From assembly GCA_963847665.1 (NCBI GenBank), contig CAWKAO010000003.1:434001-498000 (forward strand): a stretch of 64,000 nt of DNA. The letters run 5' to 3'. The first letter of the stretch is position 1. The number at the start of each line of letters is the position of its first letter. Of the stretch, positions 9,432-18,012 are shown in pieces. Below the pieces are notes generated by a model. It made no database searches. It was not told where the DNA came from and saw only the letters and a list, made by a program, of their open reading frames with translations. A program made the translations under genes and the position numbers. The DNA is from CAWKAO01 sp963847665 (GTDB lineage: Bacteria; Actinomycetota; Humimicrobiia; Humimicrobiales; Humimicrobiaceae).

Positions 9432-10475
9432 ATGGAACTTCCTGACAAAAAACCTGACTTCAAGAATCTAAAAAACATCCTGATGCATTCAAATAGAGGA
9501 CGTATACCTATTTTTGAAGCGCTTGTAGCCGACCAGATAAAAGAAAAAATACTTGGGAAAAAAATAAACAGCATAATTGACGAGATAGAGTTCTGGGTAA
9601 GTACAGGATATGATTATATTCCAATACCTGCAGGGATCTTAAAACTGGGCCAGAGTATAGAGCAGGCAGAAGCAGAAAAAATCTATAAAGGTGATAAGAG
9701 CTCTGGGAATGAGGAGCCGATCAAATGGGCAAGCGAACATGATGGGTTTATTAAAGGATTCTCTGATTTTAAAAACTATAACTGGCCCGATCCGGACCTG
9801 ATGGATTTTAAAGACTTCGCACTGGCAGCGAGACACCTGCCTGAGAATATGAAAATAATCGGTGTCGGGGGAAAGATATTTACAGCGGTCTGGATGCTCA
9901 TGGGATTTGATAACTTCTGTTTTAAACTATATGAGCAGCCCGAAATGGTCAAGATTGTATTTGAAAAAGTTGCACAATTACAGTATGAAGTATTCAGGCG
10001 GATAATCGAATTACCGGATGTAGAAGGATATTTTGTCGCAGATGATATTGCTTTTTCAGAGGGCCTGATGATATCAGCAGAAATATTGCGGAAATATGTC
10101 TTTCCCTGGTATTTAAAAATGGGAAAAATCTGTAAAAGAAAGGGATTACCGTTTATTTTTCATTCTGACGGCAATATTCTTGAAGTACTGGACGATATTA
10201 TTGAATGTGGTTTTACAGCCCTGCATCCGATAGAGCCCAAGGCAATGGACCTGGGAATCCTGTGCAAAAAATATGGAGACAAGCTGTGCTTCATAGGAAA
10301 TATTGAACTTGATAGTCTTATAAGAGCTGACACCAGGACAGTTGAGGGACTTGTCCTGAAAAACCTTAGGGAGATCGCAGAAAAATATTACTATATTGTA
10401 GGTTCAAGTAATTCAATACCGGAAAAGGTCCCGATTTCAAATTATCTTGCTATGGTGAATACTGCTTTAAAATAA
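9432..10475 (+). CDS. UroD-fold protein 3 (uroporphyrinogen decarboxylase/MtaA superfamily), intact
   Basis: 347 residues and unbroken, so it is the best guide to the group. The N-terminus (NRGRIPIFEALVADQIKEKIL), WPDPDLMDF, YFVADDIAFSEGLMISAEIL and FHSDGNILEVLDDIIECGF followed by LHPIEP and FIGNIEL follow the UroD barrel. At about residue 243 the motif is HSD, not the HxC zinc site of MtaA/MtbA, and near residue 322 SSNSIPEKVP replaces the late zinc cysteine. It closes the rhamnose gene run, 18 bases after the aldolase. Activity unknown; neither heme synthesis nor a standard corrinoid methyl transfer is supported. Confidence 0.85.
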   Translation: MELPDKKPDFKNLKNILMHSNRGRIPIFEALVADQIKEKILGKKINSIIDEIEFWVSTGYDYIPIPAGILKLGQSIEQAEAEKIYKGDKSSGNEEPIKWASEHDGFIKGFSDFKNYNWPDPDLMDFKDFALAARHLPENMKIIGVGGKIFTAVWMLMGFDNFCFKLYEQPEMVKIVFEKVAQLQYEVFRRIIELPDVEGYFVADDIAFSEGLMISAEILRKYVFPWYLKMGKICKRKGLPFIFHSDGNILEVLDDIIECGFTALHPIEPKAMDLGILCKKYGDKLCFIGNIELDSLIRADTRTVEGLVLKNLREIAEKYYYIVGSSNSIPEKVPISNYLAMVNTALK

Positions 10476-10689
10476 GCAAACCACTGTGCTATTCACATTA
10501 GTAAAAATAAAAATCACTGCTCAATATTATGGACATCCTGTTGACGCCCAACCCGAAAATATATATAATAAGATATCTATTAATATATATAATTTTAATA
10601 TAATATTAGATATAAAGAGTTTGAATCTGGGAATTTATTTTTGCAGGCAAAATAGAAGTCAAAACAACAAGAAAGGATTTACAGGCAAA
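10476..10689 (+). promoter_or_regulatory. AT-rich upstream region of first toxin-antitoxin pair with imperfect palindrome (10559-10590)
   Basis: The 214-base gap before the antitoxin contains an imperfect 32-base palindrome centred on GATATC at 10572-10577 with ATATATAAT/ATTAATATAT arms. Type II antitoxins usually bind such palindromes in their own promoters, so this is a candidate autoregulatory operator. A frame reading into the antitoxin from 10486 is open but has no ribosome site or family match. Confidence 0.35.
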
Positions 10690-10983
10690 ATGGCAAAAGT
10701 CTTATTATCTATTCCTGACAAGACGCTGAAAAGGATCGATGAAATAAAAAACAGGAAAAAAATCAAAAGAAATCAGTTTTTTATCGATGCGATCGAAAAT
10801 TATTTTATTTCCTTAGAAGAGAAAGAATACTTCGAAAGAAAAAAAAGCGCAGTCATAAGAATGAAAAAAACAAGCGAGGAAATAATGCACATTGGGATAA
10901 AGGATTGGGACCCTGTCGCTGAAATAAGGAAATTCAGGGACACGCATGCAGATAATTTGCTTGACAGTTGGAAGGAAGAATAA
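10690..10983 (+). CDS. Antitoxin, ribbon-helix-helix (CopG/Arc-like)
   Basis: 97 residues from ATG 10690, preceded by GAAAGGAT. The N-terminus AKVLLSIPDKTLKRIDEIKNRKK is the beta strand plus helix of a ribbon-helix-helix DNA-binding dimer, followed by NQFFIDAIENYF; the charged C-terminal part would wrap the toxin. One base separates its stop from the PIN toxin, the classical antitoxin-toxin layout. Expected to neutralise the toxin and repress the operon. The longer frame from 10486 was not used. Confidence 0.8.
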   Translation: MAKVLLSIPDKTLKRIDEIKNRKKIKRNQFFIDAIENYFISLEEKEYFERKKSAVIRMKKTSEEIMHIGIKDWDPVAEIRKFRDTHADNLLDSWKEE

Positions 10984-10984
10984 A

Positions 10985-11482
10985 ATGGAAGATTATACTC
11001 CTTTCACAGGTAAGGAAAAAAATTATGCCGAATATCTTGTAAAGGAAACGTTAAAAAAAAGATATATGCTCGATACATCAGTAATAGTCAAATGGTACTA
11101 CAGGAAAAATGAAGAGGACCTGAATAATGCTTCGATCATATATAGTAAACTACAATCGGAAAACTTCATTTTTTTTGCACCGGATCTGATGGTCTATGAA
11201 TTGTTAAATATTTGCAGGGCAAAAATGGAACTGACACAAACAAGGATAAGCAATATTATTGCTGAACTTTATGATTTAATAATCATTTTAGGAGTAAATA
11301 AAAAAATATTTCTACATGCATTTATCATTGCGCGGGAACTCAATATCTCTTTTTATGATAGTATTTATTTATCCCTGACCGAAGACCTGGATGCGGTACT
11401 TGTAACTGCTGATAAAAAGTTATATGAAGCTGCAAAAAATATGAATATAAATATTGTCACACTGGCAGACTTTGCAAAATAA
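10985..11482 (+). CDS. PIN-domain toxin, VapC-like ribonuclease
   Basis: Predicted Mg-dependent endoribonuclease. The four PIN acids are visible: YMLDTSVIVKW (D about residue 30), LMVYELLN (E), SFYDSIYLSL (D) and LVTADKKLY (D). ATG 10985 overlaps nothing but follows the antitoxin stop by one base; it gives about 27 residues before the usual PIN start, so a shorter start at the internal ATG before LDTSV is possible. 165 residues in the longer form. Paired with the upstream ribbon-helix-helix antitoxin. Confidence 0.83.
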   Translation: MEDYTPFTGKEKNYAEYLVKETLKKRYMLDTSVIVKWYYRKNEEDLNNASIIYSKLQSENFIFFAPDLMVYELLNICRAKMELTQTRISNIIAELYDLIIILGVNKKIFLHAFIIARELNISFYDSIYLSLTEDLDAVLVTADKKLYEAAKNMNINIVTLADFAK

Positions 11483-11523
11483 TATTTAAGATGTCATCAA
11501 ATATTTACCTGGATTGTTTAGCT

Positions 11524-11554
11524 TAGTATGTTTATCATATTGTCAATCATACTA
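11524..11554. repeat. Inverted repeat, candidate operator of second toxin-antitoxin pair
   Basis: TAGTATG (11524-11530) is repeated as CATACTA (11548-11554) with a 17-base spacer. It overlaps the -35 box of the promoter for the second antitoxin, a position suited to autorepression by the antitoxin-toxin complex. Confidence 0.45.
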
Positions 11555-11568
11555 TAATTATTTATAAT
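11540..11568 (+). promoter_or_regulatory. Sigma-70-type promoter for second toxin-antitoxin pair
   Basis: TTGTCA at 11540-11545 and TATAAT at 11563-11568 are separated by exactly 17 bases. The antitoxin ATG lies 37 bases downstream of the -10 box with AGGGGAT before it. Confidence 0.6.
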
Positions 11569-11604
11569 ATTATTCATAAATTGAATAATATTCAGGGGAT
11601 CTTT

Positions 11605-11814
11605 ATGAGAACGACAATAAATATTCCTGATGGAGTGATCAGGGAGGCTGAAGTACTTTACAATACTAAAAACAGGTCCAGAGCCATTGAAAATGCAATT
11701 AAGGATGCGGTCAAACTTCACAGATTGAGGATCTTTAAAGAATTAAAATCAAGGATAACATTTGACGAGGATAAGATTGACTCTTTGCGTAAGATGGAAA
11801 TGGAAGAAAAATAA
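11605..11814 (+). CDS. Antitoxin, VapB-like
   Basis: 69 residues from ATG 11605, placed 5 bases after AGGGGAT. MRTTINIPDGVIREAEVLY is the N-terminal strand/helix of short VapB antitoxins (MetJ/Arc fold), then SRAIENAIKDAV and a charged C-terminal tail ending KMEMEEK. Its TAA directly abuts the ATG of the PIN toxin, indicating translational coupling. The upstream TTG at 11581 was rejected as start because the ribosome site lies after it. Confidence 0.82.
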   Translation: MRTTINIPDGVIREAEVLYNTKNRSRAIENAIKDAVKLHRLRIFKELKSRITFDEDKIDSLRKMEMEEK

Positions 11815-12201
11815 ATGGGTAACAGGATAATAATAGATACTTCGATCTGGATAGAGTATTTTAAAGACAATAAAAGTTACACACTTTTTATTGATGAAAA
11901 TCTGGATCTGGATAATATTTATATCGTGGGTCCAATAATCTCTGAGCTTCTGCATGGAGTAAAGAGTAAGAGCGAATATGACACTCTATCAGGAGCTATT
12001 GAAGCTGTTCCTTTTTTAAACTGTATTTATGCTGACTGGGTAAAAGCAGGCAAAATATTATTTGAACTAAAAAAAACAGGGATTTCTATACCACTAACAG
12101 ACGCAATAATAGGTTCGATTGCTTTAAGGACAGATGCTTCGATCCTGACAATTGATTCACACTTTAAAAAAATAAAAGACCTAAAGATCCTGAAAATGTA
12201 A
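11815..12201 (+). CDS. PIN-domain toxin VapC
   Basis: 128-residue PIN ribonuclease with all four acids: IIIDTSIWIEYF, PIISELLHG, PLTDAIIGSIAL, LTIDSHF. Size and motif order match VapC. It starts on the base after the antitoxin stop. It is not a close copy of the PIN protein at 10985, so the two pairs are unlike modules rather than a recent duplication. Confidence 0.88.
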   Translation: MGNRIIIDTSIWIEYFKDNKSYTLFIDENLDLDNIYIVGPIISELLHGVKSKSEYDTLSGAIEAVPFLNCIYADWVKAGKILFELKKTGISIPLTDAIIGSIALRTDASILTIDSHFKKIKDLKILKM

Positions 12202-12308
12202 GATGAAAACTATCCTCAAACTTTTAATACCAATCCTGGATAGTATTTATTTTTTTAATATTAAACCGGTTATGATCTTGAATGACTAAGATACATAAGG
12301 GAGGGAAA

Positions 12309-13244
12309 ATGAGTAAATTTAACTTTAAACCTGCAGATTTTGTACCTTTTAAAGATGAGGAGGTCCTTAAAAAAGTAAGATCTGTTCATGGAAAGGATCT
12401 TGAAAAATACTCCAACGATAAGATGAAAATAAAAGTCACAAAAAATCCACATCCAATAATAATCGGTGATATTTTTACCAGGATAAAGATGTCGGATGAC
12501 CTTGATAAAAGGCAGGTGCTTATATTAGGTAACCCGGAACCTGAAACATATATACCTGTAGCAGAACTGATAAACTATCATAGAGTTGACTGCCGTAATG
12601 TATATATTTTTGCAATGGATGAGTGGGCTGACCAGGATGGCAACATTGCTCCTGATAGTTATAAATCTGGTTTTGCCTATTCAATGCTCAATTATTTTGT
12701 ATACCAGATAGATAAAAAACTTCGAATGCCTATTGACCATGTCTTTTACCCGACAAATAAGAATATTGATGATTATTCAAAGATGATCAATGAGAAGGGT
12801 GAAGGTGGGGCAGATGTCTGCTACTCGAGTCCAGGCTGGGCAGGGCATATAGCATTTATAGACCCATCCCCGGAATTTTTAGTCGACGATATTGATGAGT
12901 ATCTTAAACAGGATGCAAGAATAGTGACCCTGCACCCACTTACTATATGCCAGAACTCACTCCATGGTGTATTTGGGCAGTCCGGGGATATTGCAAATGT
13001 ACCGCCAAAAGCAGCGACAATAGGACCGGGGGATGTGGCACGTTCAAGAGTCAGGATAGAACTACATTCACTCCAGACTATGGGTACATTTGTATCATGG
13101 CAGAGAATGACCTCAAGGTTGATACTACTGGGACCTGTGACACCATTGATACCAAGTTCTATATTCCAGATACTCAAGACCCAGGTTTATGTCAGCGAGG
13201 AAATAGCAGCACCTTTTGAATGCTGGGAAACCGTTGGTTATTAA
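12309..13244 (+). CDS. NagB/glucosamine-6-phosphate isomerase-like protein with altered active site
   Basis: 311 residues, longer than E. coli NagB (266). ATG 12309 follows GGGAGGG; the upstream ATG 12282 was rejected because that site lies between the two. Family features: FAMDEWADQDG (NagB MDEY loop), GWAGHIAF (for GxDGHIAF), PPKAATIGPGDV and a C-terminal GPVTPLIPSSI. The aspartate of the GxDGH motif, the catalytic base in NagB, is alanine here, and FNEP reads FIDP. So deamination as in NagB is doubtful; a sugar-phosphate isomerase or lactonase-like role is possible. It lies downstream of the toxin-antitoxin pairs and runs convergent with the Gfo/Idh/MocA gene, ending 2 bases from it. Confidence 0.7.
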   Translation: MSKFNFKPADFVPFKDEEVLKKVRSVHGKDLEKYSNDKMKIKVTKNPHPIIIGDIFTRIKMSDDLDKRQVLILGNPEPETYIPVAELINYHRVDCRNVYIFAMDEWADQDGNIAPDSYKSGFAYSMLNYFVYQIDKKLRMPIDHVFYPTNKNIDDYSKMINEKGEGGADVCYSSPGWAGHIAFIDPSPEFLVDDIDEYLKQDARIVTLHPLTICQNSLHGVFGQSGDIANVPPKAATIGPGDVARSRVRIELHSLQTMGTFVSWQRMTSRLILLGPVTPLIPSSIFQILKTQVYVSEEIAAPFECWETVGY

Positions 13245-13246
13245 GA

Positions 13247-14371
13247 TCAGATGATTTCCTTTACTTTTACCCATCTATTCTCTTTGCTTGAGACTGAAAT
13301 GGCTTCAAGAACCTGCTGGGCTTTAAGGCCATCTTTAAAGTTGGGTGAAGGCATCTCACCCTTACTTATAGATTTGAGAAGGTCATATACCATATGGACT
13401 ATCATTGAATCGTAATGGTGTCCATGACCGGACATCCCATAATAACCGTCCATATAAGGAAGACCAGGTTCAGAAGTATAGATCTTCCGGAAACCGTTTA
13501 ATTTACTTTTCTCCGAAAGGTATAATTCAATGAAATTGAAATTCTGGTAATCCCATTTTACCGCACCTTTAGAACCCCTGATCTCAAGTGAACTATCCAG
13601 CCTGTCACCTGTGGAAATCCTCGAAGCATCAAATATACCAACGGCCCCATTATCAAAATTTGCAAGGCAGGCGGTGTAATCATCTGTATCGACCTCTTCC
13701 ATGAAACCACCATCCAGGCTCTTTCTTTCTTTAATAAATGTCTTTTGAAGGCTTACAACACTTTCAATCTCTCCGACAAGATAGTGTGCAAGATCTATAA
13801 GGTGTACGTTCAGGTCGAAATTGACACCTCCGCCACTAAATCTTTTAATAAAAAACCAGCTGGCCGGATTATTGATGTCACTACCATCGTCAGCCAGGAA
13901 TTTTATTTTCCAGGTAAGGATCTCGCCTATTTTTCCTTTGGAAACGATATCCTTTATAAGTGCGACTGGAGTGGCTTTTCTGAAATTAAAATTTACACAG
14001 TTCAAGACTTTATTTTTCTCCACGATCCTGTAACCTTCAAGAGCTTCACGGTAACTTATACCGACGGGTTTTTCGCAGAAGATAATTTTTTTGGCTCCTG
14101 CTGCTGTTTTTACAAGTGGTATATGCAGATGATTGGGGGTTATGATATCTACAAGATCTATATCACCAGAAAAGGCATCAGCCAGATCTGTACTGTATCT
14201 TTCAAAACCTAGTTTATTTGCAAGTTGTTTTTTATCAGGGGATCTTCCCACAAGTAATTTAAGGCAGGCTTTGATATCAAGGTCAAAAAAATGATCCGCA
14301 ACTTTGAAACCATAACTGTGATATTTACACATGCCCCCGGTTCCGATAATCGCAATATTTAGTCTTTTCAT
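13247..14371 (-). CDS. Gfo/Idh/MocA family oxidoreductase
   Basis: NAD(P)-dependent sugar or inositol dehydrogenase family, 374 residues. The N-terminal Rossmann motif IAIIGTGGMCKYH, the substrate/cofactor motif FCEKPVG, the central SWFFIKRFSGGGVNFDLNVHLID segment with the conserved histidine, and the C-terminal GLKAQQVLEAISVSSKENRWVKV are typical. CCGGAGGCC precedes the start on the reverse strand. It is followed, in the same direction from the other side, by an MFS transporter upstream of it (14435-15619), so uptake and oxidation of one sugar is a reasonable reading. Substrate unknown. Confidence 0.88.
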   Translation of the reverse strand: MKRLNIAIIGTGGMCKYHSYGFKVADHFFDLDIKACLKLLVGRSPDKKQLANKLGFERYSTDLADAFSGDIDLVDIITPNHLHIPLVKTAAGAKKIIFCEKPVGISYREALEGYRIVEKNKVLNCVNFNFRKATPVALIKDIVSKGKIGEILTWKIKFLADDGSDINNPASWFFIKRFSGGGVNFDLNVHLIDLAHYLVGEIESVVSLQKTFIKERKSLDGGFMEEVDTDDYTACLANFDNGAVGIFDASRISTGDRLDSSLEIRGSKGAVKWDYQNFNFIELYLSEKSKLNGFRKIYTSEPGLPYMDGYYGMSGHGHHYDSMIVHMVYDLLKSISKGEMPSPNFKDGLKAQQVLEAISVSSKENRWVKVKEII

Positions 14372-14434
14372 GTTCTTGGCCTCCGGTTTCTTACCTTTTA
14401 AAGAGTCGATATACGTTGCAAAATTAATAGTATA

Positions 14435-15619
14435 TCAATCATTTTTAACCCACTTTTTATCAATTATTGCAAAACTTATGATCAAGACCAGCAGGATAAA
14501 TAAAAAGAAATATGTGATATTCATGGCAGATGTCAGATCAAGGATGCTAAAGACCTTTCCGATAAACCACGGTGAAAATAGCCCTCCGATCCCTCCAGCC
14601 ATTATAACGACTGAGACCACAAAGTCCCTCTGGGAAGAAAACCTTAATCCACCCAGCAAAACAATTAAGGGCCATATTCCCGATAATAAAAGTCCTGCCA
14701 GGATGAAAGCAAAAAATATTAGAATATTATTTTCAGCATATATCCCAAGGAGAATAGATGGTATTGATATTATGGTTACCACCAGCAGGATATTTGTTAT
14801 TTTTATTTTTCTCGAAAGTATTCCGGTTAAAAAGCGGCCAAATACAAAGGAAAGCCAAAAAAACGAAAGAACCTGGCTGGCCATACTGCCGGAAAATGAT
14901 CTATTCAGTCTTAGAAATGTCGGGATCCAGAATGCGACACCTGCCTCAGCACATACATAAAAAAACATCGCAAATACTAGCAAGAAAAAACCTGAACTTT
15001 TTACTGATAAAACTGATCTGAAGGCACTTATACTGCTGACCTTTTTTACCACTTCAGTATCGGGGACTTTTAGAATTATAAAAAAGATAAGGTTAATAAA
15101 GCATATTAAAGATATTATGGCATAAGAGTACTTCCAGCTCAAACCCCTGCTTAAGATAAAAGTTGGTATAAAAGGACCGATAAATGCACCTATTCCAAAA
15201 AAAACCTGGGTCAGGTTTAAGTAAAATCCCTCATTTTTTTTATTTATCTCCATTGCCAGAGAGCTTATCTGTGACTCAATAAAACCACCGCTTAAGCCTA
15301 TTAGCAGGTAAATAACAATGAAAAATAAATAACTGGTAACAAATACCATTGCCAAAGAAGAAATAAATAACAGGAAATAAAAAAAGGATAGCGACCTTTT
15401 CCTGTTCCACTTATTTACAATGGTGCTGCTCAAAAGACTCCCTATGATAAAACCAGAATAAAAAAAGGGGAATATGGATCCCATTGAGTCTATATTTCTT
15501 CCAGTGCTCTGGCTTATTTCGATCAAGATCGGGCTGGCCACGACAAGGGAGATCCCAAATATGAATGCTCCATAAAAACAACTGATGTTTATTAAAATTC
15601 TCTTCGAAATCAATTTCAT
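14435..15619 (-). CDS. MFS transporter, fucose-permease-like
   Basis: 394 residues with about 12 hydrophobic segments. The motif GFYLNLTQVFFGIGAF after helix 4 is shared with the MFS protein at 23532-24719, placing both in one sugar-permease-like subgroup. The inter-helix basic loop VNKWNRKRSLSF replaces the canonical motif A. No clear ribosome site is seen before ATG 15619. It is 63 bases upstream of the Gfo/Idh/MocA gene on the same strand and likely cotranscribed with it. Confidence 0.85.
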   Translation of the reverse strand: MKLISKRILINISCFYGAFIFGISLVVASPILIEISQSTGRNIDSMGSIFPFFYSGFIIGSLLSSTIVNKWNRKRSLSFFYFLLFISSLAMVFVTSYLFFIVIYLLIGLSGGFIESQISSLAMEINKKNEGFYLNLTQVFFGIGAFIGPFIPTFILSRGLSWKYSYAIISLICFINLIFFIILKVPDTEVVKKVSSISAFRSVLSVKSSGFFLLVFAMFFYVCAEAGVAFWIPTFLRLNRSFSGSMASQVLSFFWLSFVFGRFLTGILSRKIKITNILLVVTIISIPSILLGIYAENNILIFFAFILAGLLLSGIWPLIVLLGGLRFSSQRDFVVSVVIMAGGIGGLFSPWFIGKVFSILDLTSAMNITYFFLFILLVLIISFAIIDKKWVKND

Positions 15620-15727
15620 TTTTTAATCTTTATGATCTTATCGTTTGATTGATCTTTAATAAAAAAGTAGATATTCCTGTCATATTCTATTTACAGACCC
15701 GAACTCCTTCATCCTTGTTGAGACTAA

Positions 15728-15895
15728 TTTGGCTATTTCCTTACGGCAGGCTCCCAGTTCATCACAAAATATTCCATCGAGTATGGAAAAATAACTGCAT
15801 CAGCTGTGCTGGCTGTAATATTCCCCGTAGCTTTTGTCTTGATATTCCAGCGTTATATTGTCAAAGGACTGACTGCTGGAGCAGTTAAGGAATAA
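15728..15895 (+). pseudogene. Remnant of a sugar ABC transporter permease (MalG type), C-terminal end only
   Basis: A 55-codon stretch closed upstream by TAA (15725-15727) ends in VLIFQRYIVKGLTAGAVKE, the exact type of tail seen at the end of MalG-family permeases, preceded by the last helix ITASAVLAVIFPVAF. No start, EAA loop or partner lies upstream. It is the scar of a lost transporter gene, lying between two reverse-strand genes. The overlapping ORF at 15649-15888 in another frame has no merit. Confidence 0.75.
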
Positions 15896-15932
15896 AAGAG
15901 GGTACAAAAAATTAAGTTTAATATGCTCTACT

Positions 15933-16862
15933 TCAAATCCTTGTATTCAGCCACTCTTTCACATCATCAAATACTTCCGTCCTGCAGGTCTCATTTACAA
16001 GCTCGTGTCTTGCATCTTCGTAGAACTTTAGCTGTAAGTCTGTTATTCCGGCTTTTTTAAAATCCGTGTATACTTTGTTGACGCCTTTTTTAAAACCGCC
16101 CAGTGCATCAGCTGTCCCTGAAATAAATAGTAACGGTAGGTCTTTGGGTATCTTTAAAATATTTTTAAATCTGTTTATCCTGAATAGGGCCCTGATAAGA
16201 TCAAGGTAAAAAGCTGCACTGAAGCCCCTGTAGCAATAAGGGTCCTTTAACATTGCATCTACCCTGATGTTGTCCCTGCTTATCCAGTCTGATTCTGTCC
16301 TTGCAGGTTTAAAGTTACTATTATATGCACAAAAAGTAAGCTTTAGATGAAGAGGACTTTTGGCTTCAGGGCCATATCTTTTGATAAGATATTTAGCCAC
16401 AAGTATACCAAAAAGGCCGGGTATTCCGGGAGAAGCTGCAGTTGAAGACAGGATAATACCCTTTACTGACCGTTTAGATAAGAGGATATAATCCCTTGCA
16501 AGAAAGGATCCGGAGCTGTGGCCAAAAAGGAAGATCCCCAGATCCGGAAATTCTTCATTTATTCTTTCTGTAAGGGCAATCAAATCCCGGGTTACCTTTT
16601 CCCAACCCTGCTTATCGTCGAAATGTCCAAAACACTCAGGATTTTCAGCTGTTTTTCCATGGCCGTGCTGGTCCATTGCATAAACAGAGAATCCGTTATC
16701 AGCAAGAATATTTGCAAACTCTTCATACCTGCCGGCATGTTCACCCATACCGTGAATAATATGGATCACCGCTTTTATTTTCTGGCCATCATCAGGAAGC
16801 CACCTGTAGACAAAGATTTTTTTATTTTCTTCATTTAAAAAATTAAAAGTCTCAGATCTCAT
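15933..16862 (-). CDS. Alpha/beta hydrolase, monoacylglycerol-lipase/lysophospholipase-like
   Basis: 309-residue serine hydrolase. HIIHGMGEHAGRYEEFANIL (oxyanion region) and YAMDQHGHGKT are family hallmarks of Hydrolase_4 (PF12146). The nucleophile elbow is GHSSGS rather than the usual GHSMGG/S; the acid is in FISGTADALGG and the histidine in DARHELVNE. No signal peptide, so cytoplasmic. It neighbours a broken M29 aminopeptidase upstream on the same strand. Substrate probably a mono-acylglycerol or other ester. Confidence 0.85.
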   Translation of the reverse strand: MRSETFNFLNEENKKIFVYRWLPDDGQKIKAVIHIIHGMGEHAGRYEEFANILADNGFSVYAMDQHGHGKTAENPECFGHFDDKQGWEKVTRDLIALTERINEEFPDLGIFLFGHSSGSFLARDYILLSKRSVKGIILSSTAASPGIPGLFGILVAKYLIKRYGPEAKSPLHLKLTFCAYNSNFKPARTESDWISRDNIRVDAMLKDPYCYRGFSAAFYLDLIRALFRINRFKNILKIPKDLPLLFISGTADALGGFKKGVNKVYTDFKKAGITDLQLKFYEDARHELVNETCRTEVFDDVKEWLNTRI

Positions 16863-16894
16863 TTTTTATTGACCTTCTATTATTATTGTTAATA

Positions 16895-18012
16895 TTATTT
16901 TAAGTTCTCCGGATTTAAGCATTTAAGTTCATCAATAATAAAAATCCCGTCTTTTCTTATCAGGACATCATCAAAATAGATCTCCCCGCCACCATATTCC
17001 GGGGTCTGTATTGCAATAAGGTCCCAGTGAAGCAAGGAGGTGTCATTGCCATTACTTGCTTCGCTATAGCACCTGCCAGGAGTAAAGTGGAAGCTTCCCA
17101 TTATTTTTTCATCAAAGAGGCCATCCTTCATGGGTTTTGTAATATATGGGTTGACCCCAAGAGCAAATTCTCCAACATATCTGGCACCTTCATCTATATC
17201 AAGATTATTGTTTAATTTTTCACTCTCATTTGCTGTAGCTTCTATTATCCTGCCGTCCTTGAAAATCAGTTTTATGTTTTCATAGGTTACTCCATGGTAC
17301 ACTTGTGGAATATTATAGAACAATCGTGCCATTGACGGAGTTTTTAACAGGGGCTGTAAAGACTTCTCCGTCAGGAATATTGAATTCACCATCACATTTT
17401 ATTGCAGGGATACCTTTGATGGAAAACTCAAGGTCAGTATTCTGGCTTTTTATTTTTACTCTGTCGGTCCTTTCCATCAGTTCCACAAGCTTATCCATTG
17501 CATCAGACATTTTCTTGTAATCAAGATTGCAGACTTTAAAATAAAAATCTTCAAAGTCTTCAAGATTTGTACTGGCAAGCTGCGCCATTGAATTATTTGG
17601 ATATCTCAATACTACCCACCTGGTATTATCGACCCTGTAATTTGTGACTATATCTGAATAATGTCTTGAAAAATCTGTTAATTTATCAGCGGGAAGGTTT
17701 CCAAGTTCGTTTACATTGTCATGTGCCCTGATGCCTATATATGCCTGCATTCCTTTCATTTCTGAGATCTCTTTCTCAGCCATGAATTTTAACTGCTCGA
17801 CTTCACAATGTCTTGATGACTTCCCGGATAATTGTGTTGTCCTTTAAAGTTACAAAGGGCAGACCTCCTGCTTTGTAAACCTCCCTTATGATTGATTTTA
17901 ATAGAAGAAACGGGGATCGGCCATAACAGTCTATCAGGACCTTTTCACCCTTTTTTATCCTTGTGGAATAATTTATAAGTATTGATGCAAGCTTTTCAAT
18001 TCTTGGATCCAT
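16895..18012 (-). pseudogene. M29-family aminopeptidase, two frameshifts
   Basis: Full length (about 372 residues) when the three pieces 17803-18012, 17313-17803 and 16895-17340 are joined. The N-terminus (PRIEKLASILINYSTRIKKGEKVLI), middle (MKGMQAYIGIRA, FEDFYFKVCNLDY) and C-terminus (GEFALGVNPYI, HFTPGRCY, HWDLI) follow the AmpS/M29 metallo-aminopeptidase fold, including the glutamate and histidine metal ligands in the last part. Break 1 near 17807-17812 (TTGTG for TGTG) and break 2 near 17318-17322 are each one extra base. Cytoplasmic peptide turnover is the family role. Confidence 0.78.

Noticed and set aside
10486..10689. 68-residue N-terminal extension of the first antitoxin
   Set aside because: Covers the AT-rich operator region; the ribbon-helix-helix begins at ATG 10690 with a proper ribosome site.
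15649..15888. 79-codon forward frame
   Set aside because: Overlaps the permease remnant in another frame; only the frame ending at 15895 matches a family.
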